This document shows positions 6,406 to 10,481 of a DNA stretch of 10,481 nucleotides, piece after piece; positions within the stretch are counted from its first letter, which is position 1, and every line of letters begins with the position of its first letter. The stretch is from CALAED01 sp937891035. GTDB taxonomy: Bacteria > Actinomycetota > Actinomycetes > Streptosporangiales > Streptosporangiaceae. The position numbers and the translations under genes are program-made. The DNA lies in assembly GCA_035642125.1 (NCBI GenBank), contig DASQSZ010000490.1, forward strand, positions 1 through 10,481, given 5' to 3'. A model generated the notes under the pieces. It did no database searches. It was not told where the DNA came from and saw nothing but the letters and a program-made list of their open reading frames with translations.

Positions 6406-6609
6406 CTACCCGGCTTCGATAAACGCGTCGCGCAGGTAATCGTGAACGGCCTGCTCGGGAACACGGAACGAGCGGCCCACCCGGATGGCAGGCAGCTCGC
6501 CGGAGTGGACGAGGCGGTAAACGGTCATCTTGGACACCCGCATCACCGCCGCCACTTCGGCCACAGTCAGGAACCTGACCTCGCTCAGAGGTCGCTCGCC
6601 TGAGCTCAT
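6406..6609 (-). CDS. Excisionase/MerR-like helix-turn-helix DNA-binding protein (Rv0500A-type)
   Basis: This 67-residue protein consists almost entirely of one winged-HTH of the excisionase (MerR-like) family. FLTVAEVAAVMRVSKMTVYRLVHSGELPAIRVGRSFRVPEQAVHDYL (13-59) covers the two HTH helices, the turn (RVSKMTVYRLV) and the wing (VGRSFRV). The VGRSFR wing and the C-terminal EAG ending match M. tuberculosis Rv0500A, which I recall ending in DAG. BldC of Streptomyces is a related small protein but has a different wing. Such proteins are transcription regulators, and no phage context is visible here. ATG at 6609 is chosen because a GGAAGAGGG site lies 6 nt upstream. The frame extends 10 codons further to an alternative start at 6639 with no such site. 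A promoter and a GTGA-N6-TCAC palindrome lie upstream, and a hairpin follows the stop. Confidence 0.92.
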   Translation of the reverse strand: MSSGERPLSEVRFLTVAEVAAVMRVSKMTVYRLVHSGELPAIRVGRSFRVPEQAVHDYLRDAFIEAG

Positions 6610-6650
6610 CGGACGCCCTCTTCCACACGTGCCGCGCACCGGACCTTTAG

Positions 6651-6664
6651 GTGACTTTGATCAC
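6651..6664. promoter_or_regulatory. CRP-like palindrome GTGA-N6-TCAC upstream of the HTH gene
   Basis: GTGACTTTGATCAC has perfect GTGA/TCAC half-sites with a 6-bp spacer, which is the core of Crp/FNR-family operators including actinobacterial Crp. The outer bases (G and G) do not complete the full TGTGA-N6-TCACA. It lies 41 bp upstream of the HTH start codon and just downstream of the predicted transcription start, a position expected for repression. An 8-bp inverted repeat, ACACGTGC (6625-6632) and GCACGTGT (6665-6672), brackets it. Confidence 0.4.
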
Positions 6665-6681
6665 GCACGTGTACTTTCTCC

Positions 6682-6709
6682 AGCGTAAGTCGTGAACCTG
6701 GTGTGGCAA
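6682..6709 (-). promoter_or_regulatory. Promoter of the HTH gene (housekeeping-sigma type)
   Basis: On the minus strand, TTGCCA (complement of 6704-6709), a 16-bp spacer and TACGCT (complement of 6682-6687) fit the actinobacterial housekeeping pattern TTGACR / TANNNT. The element begins 10 bp beyond the stop codon of the upstream 'phosphatase' gene. The predicted start near 6675 leaves a leader of about 65 nt that contains the CRP-like palindrome. The HTH gene therefore probably has its own promoter instead of depending on the acuC transcript. Confidence 0.5.
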
Positions 6710-6718
6710 GAGGGGACC

Positions 6719-7510
6719 TCAGTCAATCAGGCCGGCTTGCGACAGTAGGTAGCTGATGAGCGGCCGGTAGTGATGAGGGAGCACGTTGTCGTCGAGCGGT
6801 ACACAGACGGCAATTTTTCCCTCCGACGCGCCCGCGAACAGGGCCGGATCGTTGGAGTCGGCGAACCCAACGGTGTCGATCCCGGCCTCGCCGGCGGCGC
6901 CGGCCCAGCCGTGGTCCGCCATGGCCAGATTCGGCCAATTTTTTGAATTTTCTGCGAGTTCGGCCAACATCGCCCTCATTGGGGCGGCGTCGTGGGTGTG
7001 GTGCAGCGACCCGCCGCCGCTGAGCATCGCCACCCCATCCACGTAGCGGATCTGCCGCCTGCGCGGGCCTTTCGGCGTACTGACCTCGTACGACCATTCG
7101 ATCGCCGGCGTCAGCAACGTGCAGCCGCGCGCCCGCAGCGCCCGCCCGACCTCGAGGTAGACCGGCAGCAGCCCGGAGGGATGCCCGGTGGCCAGCAGGA
7201 CGCGCTCGCGGCGCTCGGCCGCGTCAGCCAGCCGGGCGGCCATCGCGTCCAAGGCGTCGATGGTCAGGTCGGGGTCGATCGTGTCGTCTCCGTAGAAGTG
7301 GCCGGGATCGGGGTTCACCCCGCACCGTTCGGCCATCAGGGCCAAGATCTCCGGGGCCGTCCACTCCTTCAGTTCCAGGCCGAACAGGTAGTCGGGGTCG
7401 CGGGCGGCCATCTTGCGGTAGTTGCGCAGGTTGCCCTGCCGCGGGGTGGCCACCAAGCCGGCGATGTGCGTCCGGACCAGGTGTTCGCGAAGACCGTCCC
7501 TGTCCATCAC
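6719..7510 (-). CDS. Actinobacterial protein of the family labelled 'phosphatase'
   Basis: This 263-residue soluble protein, with no signal or membrane segment, looks like an actinobacterial family that databases name 'phosphatase'. I recognise it from overall sequence, not from catalytic motifs. I cannot see a HAD DxD, a histidine-phosphatase RHG or a tyrosine-phosphatase CX5R. Conserved-looking features are ATPRQGN (21-27), YGDDTIDPD (73-81), an ATGHPSG loop with His110 (107-113), GGGSLHHTHD (165-174) and MADHGWAG (197-204). The last third reads FADSNDP (216-222) followed by VPLDDN, which resembles the DTN-DP / NDD pattern of ribosomal protein S2. The start is GTG 7510, 6 nt after a GGGAG site. 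ATG 7507 directly follows and is an equally valid choice. The acuC stop is 73 nt upstream, separated by a 12-bp tandem repeat, so the two genes are probably one transcript. Confidence 0.72.
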   Translation of the reverse strand: MMDRDGLREHLVRTHIAGLVATPRQGNLRNYRKMAARDPDYLFGLELKEWTAPEILALMAERCGVNPDPGHFYGDDTIDPDLTIDALDAMAARLADAAERRERVLLATGHPSGLLPVYLEVGRALRARGCTLLTPAIEWSYEVSTPKGPRRRQIRYVDGVAMLSGGGSLHHTHDAAPMRAMLAELAENSKNWPNLAMADHGWAGAAGEAGIDTVGFADSNDPALFAGASEGKIAVCVPLDDNVLPHHYRPLISYLLSQAGLID

Positions 7511-7511
7511 C

Positions 7512-7559
7512 CTCGGCTCCCGCCTTGACTCCCGCCTTCACTCCGGCCTTGGCTCCCCA
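7512..7559. repeat. 12-bp tandem repeat, 4 imperfect copies, between acuC and the 'phosphatase' gene
   Basis: On the plus strand the units are CTCGGCTCCCGC, CTTGACTCCCGC, CTTCACTCCGGC and CTTGGCTCCCCA. On the minus (coding) strand each unit contains GGGAG, GGAG or a similar purine block, resembling repeated Shine-Dalgarno sites. The most proximal one is used at a 6-nt spacing before the GTG start at 7510. The array fills most of the 73-nt gap. Confidence 0.8.
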
Positions 7560-7583
7560 TCGGCCCGCTTGCCGCCGGCGCGC

Positions 7584-8759
7584 TCAGGCGTCCGTCAGCG
7601 GGTCCAAGCCGTGGTCCGGAAAGACCGCCCGGCGGGTCGCCAGCACCGCCTGGTCGAGCGGGCTCGCCGGGTCGTAGCCGGTCTCCCACGTCCGTACCTC
7701 CGTGTTCGCGCCATCGGTCATCAGCAGCGGAGCGGTCTCATCCGCCCGCCGCAGGACGAACTCGCGCCAGGCGTCCGGCGTCGGCGTCGTCGGCGGGATC
7801 GGCCGCCCGGCCGCCTCGGCCAGCAGGTGGGTCCACGCCCGCGGCACCACCTGGACGAGCTCGTAGCCGCCGCCTCCGGTGAGCACCCAGCGCCCGCCGG
7901 CCGTCTCGTGCGCCAGCCGGTGCAGCGCCGCGTACGCCGTGCGCTGGCCGTCGACGGAGAGCATGAGGTGGGCCAGCGGATCGAGCGCGTGCGAGTCGCA
8001 GCCGTGCTGGGTGACCAGCAGCTCCGGCTGGAACGCCCGCAGCAGCGGCGGCACGACGGCGTGGAAGGCGCGCAGCCAGCCCTCGTCGTCGCAGCCGGGC
8101 GGCAGCGCGACGTTCACCGCGGTGCCGGCCGCGCCGGTCTCCTGCGGGAAGCCGGTGCCTGGGAACAGCGTGCGCGGGGTCTCGTGCAGGCTGATCGTGA
8201 GCACCCGCGGATCGTCGTAGAAGGCCGCCTGGACGCCGTCGCCGTGGTGGACGTCGACGTCCACGTAGGCGATCTTGCGGGCGCCCCGCTCCAGGAGCCA
8301 GGCGATCGCGATCGCCGGGTCGTTGTAGACGCAAAAGCCGGCCGCCGCGCCGCGCATCGCATGGTGCAGGCCGCCGGCCACGTTGGCAGCGTGCTCGACC
8401 TCCCCCGTCCACACGGCCTCGGCGGCCGCCACCGACGCCCCGGCGACCAGCGCCGACGCGTCGTGCATGCCGAGGAAGACCGGATTGTCCGGCGTGCCGA
8501 GCCCGCACGACAGGTCGGGGCCGCCCGTGTCGCCGGCCCGCCTGACCGATTCGATGTAGCCGGGGTCGTGGATCAGCCGGAGCAGGTCGTCGTCGGCGGC
8601 CTGGAAGCCCTGGACGTCGACGTTCGGCAGATCGAGCACACCGAGCTCGCGGGCCAGCGCCATCGTGAGCTCGACCCGCACGGGCTTCAGCGGATGCCCG
8701 GGGCCGAAGTCGTAGGAAATGAGTTTGTCGTCCCACAGCACCCGAAGCGAGCGGCTCAC
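7584..8759 (-). CDS. acuC: AcuC-type histone deacetylase superfamily protein
   Basis: This 391-residue cytoplasmic zinc-dependent deacetylase is of the class I HDAC/AcuC type. The active site is complete: the His pair of GGLHHAM (His132, His133), FCVYNDPA (142-149), zinc ligands Asp169 and His171 in YVDVDVHHGDG, SLHE (190-193), the third zinc ligand Asp255 in QHGCDSH, and transition-state Tyr299 in TGGGGY. The N-terminal YDFGPGHPLKPVR (16-28) is characteristic of AcuC. In Bacillus, AcuC reverses acetylation of acetyl-CoA synthetase. A similar role in acyl-lysine or acyl-amine removal here is inference. GTG at 8759 is chosen because it gives the usual AcuC N-terminus and has a G-rich stretch 7 nt upstream. 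GTG 8774 would add 5 residues. A doubtful small ORF ends at a GTGA overlap with this start. The 'phosphatase' gene follows. Confidence 0.92.
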   Translation of the reverse strand: MSRSLRVLWDDKLISYDFGPGHPLKPVRVELTMALARELGVLDLPNVDVQGFQAADDDLLRLIHDPGYIESVRRAGDTGGPDLSCGLGTPDNPVFLGMHDASALVAGASVAAAEAVWTGEVEHAANVAGGLHHAMRGAAAGFCVYNDPAIAIAWLLERGARKIAYVDVDVHHGDGVQAAFYDDPRVLTISLHETPRTLFPGTGFPQETGAAGTAVNVALPPGCDDEGWLRAFHAVVPPLLRAFQPELLVTQHGCDSHALDPLAHLMLSVDGQRTAYAALHRLAHETAGGRWVLTGGGGYELVQVVPRAWTHLLAEAAGRPIPPTTPTPDAWREFVLRRADETAPLLMTDGANTEVRTWETGYDPASPLDQAVLATRRAVFPDHGLDPLTDA

Positions 8760-8893
8760 GGCCGAGCCCCCCACGCGGCTCGCCGCCCCGTTTCCCGGCC
8801 GGCTCGCCGCGACCCGGCTCGCCGCTCGCCGCTCCTCACGCTGACCCTCATCGCCCCGGCCGTCGCCGCCGCGGGCGCATCGTGCAGGCTCAT
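8756..8893 (-). CDS. Doubtful 45-codon ORF overlapping the acuC start
   Basis: An ATG at 8893 opens a 45-codon frame ending in TGA at 8756-8758, which overlaps the acuC GTG as GTGA. It could act as a translated leader coupled to acuC. TAGCGT on the minus strand (8901-8906) lies 7 nt before the ATG, compatible with a leaderless -10, but there is no recognisable -35. The product is Ala/Arg/Gly-rich, its second half is dominated by a short DNA repeat, and it matches nothing I know. It may simply be open frame in GC-rich DNA. Confidence 0.2.
   Translation of the reverse strand: MSLHDAPAAATAGAMRVSVRSGERRAGSRRAGRETGRRAAWGARP
8778..8832. repeat. Short direct repeats GGCTCGCCGC upstream of acuC
   Basis: GGCTCGCCGC occurs exactly at 8778-8787, 8801-8810 and 8817-8826, and a fourth partial GCTCGCCGC overlaps the last (8824-8832). 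The repeats lie in the 177-nt gap between the MFS gene and acuC, 19 to 73 bp upstream of the acuC start. Spacing is irregular (23 and 16 bp). No known operator is recognised. Confidence 0.6.
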
Positions 8894-8936
8894 GAAGGTC
8901 ACGCTATCTCCCTCGGCGTACGGCGCCGCTAGGGCG

Positions 8937-10136
8937 CTAGCCGCCAGGACGGCCCCCAACGGGCTCGGGCGCGGCGCCGATCGTACGGTTCCGGCCGGCG
9001 GCGAGGCCGGGCAGCGTCATGAGGCCGGTGATGATCAGCAGCACGACCGCCGGGACCGTCCAGCCGCCGGTCAGGTCGTGCAGCGCGCCGATGCCCAGCG
9101 GGCCGAAGGCCGCGATCGCGTACCCGACGGACTGGCTCATGCCCGACAACCTGACCGCGACGTGCTGGTTCGCCGCCCGCAGCCCCATGAACGACAGGGC
9201 CAGGGCGAACGAGGCGCCTTGCCCGAGCCCCAGGACGACCGCCCACAGCGGGGCCGAGGCGATCGGCGCCCAGGCCACCCCGGCGAACCCCGCCAGGGTG
9301 ACCACGGTGATCAGCAGCACCAGCCGGCGTTGATCGGGCAGCCCGCGCGCGATCACCGGCACGGACAGCGCGCCGGCGCCCTGCATGAGCCCCGAAAGGG
9401 CCAGGATGAACCCGGCGCTCGTCTCGTCCATCCCGCGGTCCTGGTAGATCGTCGCCAGCCAGGCGAAGACGACGTAGGCGAGCAGCGACTGCGTCCCCAT
9501 GTAGCCGGTGACCGCCCAGGCGAGCCGGTCGCGCCACAGCCGCGTCGCGGCGGTCCCCGGCGCCGCCTGCGACCGGCCGCCCCGCCGCGTCCTGGGTATC
9601 CAGGCGAGACCTGCCAGCGCCGCGGGGATGGTGAGCAGCACGAGCGGCAGCCGCCAGCCGTGGTCGAGAGCCTTCTCCAGTGGCACCATGACGCCCGCGG
9701 AGATCGCCGCGCCGCCGGTGACCGCGAGCGTGTAGACGGCCGTGACCGTGGTGATCAACTCGGGGTGGTCGCGCTTGATGATTGCGGGTACGGCGACGTT
9801 GCCCACGCTAATGCCGATGCCGGCCAGCAGCGACCCGGCGAACAGCGCGGCCTCGTTCGGGATGACGCGCACGAGCAGCGCCACGACGAGTATCCCCATG
9901 CTGGCCACGAGCAGCCATTCGCCGCGTCGCCGGACGAAGGGCGCCATGAGGCCGAAGGAGCCAAAGAAGATCAGCGGCAGCGTCGTGAGCGCCCCGGCGG
10001 CGGTGCCGGATAGGTGCAGGTCGTGCCTGATCTGGGTGAGCAGCGGCCCCACCGCCGTGATAGCCGGCCGCAGGTTGACCGCGACAAGGACGATCAGGAC
10101 GATCGGCCAGATCCGGCGGGCGATAGGGCGATTCAT
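8937..10136 (-). CDS. MFS transporter of the CynX/NimT family
   Basis: This 399-residue protein is a 12-span major facilitator secondary transporter of the inner membrane. The signature NLRPAITAVGPLL at 21-33, in and after TM1, is characteristic of the CynX/NimT (cyanate / 2-nitroimidazole transporter) branch. A basic cytoplasmic loop APFVRRRGEW after TM2 is the MFS motif-A position. A central Arg-rich loop with PRTRRGGR separates the two six-helix halves, and the C-terminal tail is polar. ATG at 10136 is preferred over an in-frame TTG at 10139. An AGAGG site lies 9 nt upstream. The gene is read away from a divergent gene starting at 10245 and ends 177 nt before acuC, with which it may or may not share a transcript. 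The substrate is unknown, and family members have been tied to cyanate and nitroimidazoles only in a few cases. Confidence 0.9.
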   Translation of the reverse strand: MNRPIARRIWPIVLIVLVAVNLRPAITAVGPLLTQIRHDLHLSGTAAGALTTLPLIFFGSFGLMAPFVRRRGEWLLVASMGILVVALLVRVIPNEAALFAGSLLAGIGISVGNVAVPAIIKRDHPELITTVTAVYTLAVTGGAAISAGVMVPLEKALDHGWRLPLVLLTIPAALAGLAWIPRTRRGGRSQAAPGTAATRLWRDRLAWAVTGYMGTQSLLAYVVFAWLATIYQDRGMDETSAGFILALSGLMQGAGALSVPVIARGLPDQRRLVLLITVVTLAGFAGVAWAPIASAPLWAVVLGLGQGASFALALSFMGLRAANQHVAVRLSGMSQSVGYAIAAFGPLGIGALHDLTGGWTVPAVVLLIITGLMTLPGLAAGRNRTIGAAPEPVGGRPGG

Positions 10137-10160
10137 CAATCAGTGCCTCTACAGAGTTGT

Positions 10161-10202
10161 TATGTGAATGATCAGGTTAAACGGGGCAACATTTATCACA
10201 TA
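10161..10202. promoter_or_regulatory. Inverted repeat TATGTGA / TCACATA in the divergent intergenic region
   Basis: TATGTGA (10161-10167) and TCACATA (10196-10202) are perfect inverted 7-bp arms separated by 28 bp. They lie in the 108-nt region between the MFS gene and the divergent gene at 10245. This stretch is markedly AT-rich compared with the rest of the window. The arms could be two half-sites of a regulator acting on both genes. I could not assign convincing -35/-10 pairs to either gene here. Confidence 0.4.
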
Positions 10203-10244
10203 GGGAAATAGCTCAAAAATGTATCGGGAGTGGGGAGGGGTCTC

Positions 10245-10481
10245 TTGGACGAGCCCGATGCCGCCCCGGCCTTCACCACGCGGCCCAGCCCGGAGAGCCA
10301 GGTGCTGATGCACACCCTGCGGTTCGGGCTGCGGCCGATCCTCCAGCGGGCACACGCCGGTATGCCCATCGGCGTTCTTCGTGCGGCCATCGCCGGCGGG
10401 TCGAGGCTGGTGCCGCTCGATCGCCGGGTGCGCGTGGAACCCCTGACGGCCAGGGCGGCCGATTCGGACGACGGTATCCCG
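10245..10481 (+). CDS. 5' part of a gene, possibly alpha/beta hydrolase
   Basis: An open frame of 79 codons runs from TTG at 10245 to the end of the window without a stop. A GGGGAGGGG site (10232-10240) lies 4 nt before the TTG, which decides the start. An in-frame GTG at 10230 would overlap that site, and in-frame stop TAG 10209 limits the region upstream. The visible protein begins LDEPDAAP, has a helical MHTLRFGLRPILQRAHAG segment (about 22-39) and then PLDRRVRVEPL (about 58-68). This resembles the N-terminal lead-in of actinobacterial alpha/beta hydrolases of the LipW/steryl-ester type, but the catalytic part lies outside the window. That assignment is a guess from pattern. The gene itself is well supported by the ribosome binding site and codon use. 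Confidence 0.65.
   Translation, partial: MDEPDAAPAFTTRPSPESQVLMHTLRFGLRPILQRAHAGMPIGVLRAAIAGGSRLVPLDRRVRVEPLTARAADSDDGIP

Noticed and set aside
6406..6609. Excisionase-type HTH taken as a sign of a prophage or integrated element
   Set aside because: No integrase, attachment site or other phage gene is nearby. The protein and its neighbours match a conserved chromosomal block.
8914..8928. Small hairpin CGGCG-TACGG-CGCCG after the MFS gene as a terminator
   Set aside because: Only a 5-bp stem with no U-tract. Stems of this size are frequent by chance in such GC-rich DNA.
7422..10013. Plus-strand open frame of 863 codons covering acuC and the MFS gene
   Set aside because: Its Arg/Gly/Pro/His-rich product is the antisense shadow of high-GC genes. 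AcuC and MFS motifs are complete on the other strand.

Overview
The window is high-GC (mostly GGC/GCC/CTG-type codons, GTG and TTG starts, purine-rich GGGAGG Shine-Dalgarno sites) and reads as the chromosome of an actinomycete. The block at 3924-6609 has the gene order known from Mycobacterium tuberculosis Rv0500A-Rv0500B-Rv0501-Rv0502: excisionase-type HTH, tiny basic ribosomal protein, SDR, acyltransferase. The flanking gene content looks more like Streptomyces or Streptosporangiales than Mycobacterium. The genus cannot be fixed from sequence alone.

Layout, left to right. (1) 2-382, plus strand: the 3' end of a small membrane protein, closed by a strong hairpin terminator (385-416). (2) 488-3892, plus strand: a three-gene MacB/YknXYZ-type export operon. 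It comprises a lipoprotein periplasmic-adaptor-like protein, an ABC ATPase and a MacB/FtsX permease. The adaptor appears to be translated from a leaderless GTG, and the ATPase and permease genes overlap by ATGA. (3) 3924-6609, minus strand: PlsC-like acyltransferase, SDR/epimerase, 32-residue bS22-type ribosomal protein (AURKAIP1/COX24 domain) and a 67-residue HTH protein. The bS22 gene is so short that length filters would miss it. It is the most useful small gene in the window. (4) 6719-10136, minus strand: an actinobacterial protein usually labelled 'phosphatase', an AcuC-type deacetylase with a complete zinc site, and a CynX/NimT-type MFS transporter. (5) 10137-10244: an AT-rich divergent intergenic region with an inverted repeat. 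(6) 10245 to the window end, plus strand: the start of a gene that may encode an alpha/beta hydrolase.

How the genes work together. The ABC trio should form one export machine, in which the adaptor couples the ATPase-permease to a substrate outside the membrane. In the minus-strand block, SDR and acyltransferase are translationally coupled (ATGA), which suggests one lipid or envelope task. The ribosomal protein and the HTH protein sit upstream and are separated from each other by a hairpin and about 280 nt, so they are probably expressed at different levels. AcuC and the 'phosphatase' lie 73 nt apart and are probably co-transcribed.

No mobile element, CRISPR array, tRNA or rRNA was seen. Most of the window is ordinary conserved actinobacterial chromosome. 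I see no convincing wholly new system. The points most worth a second look are the bS22 gene with its homopolymer run, the regulatory DNA upstream of the HTH gene, the 'phosphatase' with no known phosphatase motif, and the repeats flanking acuC.
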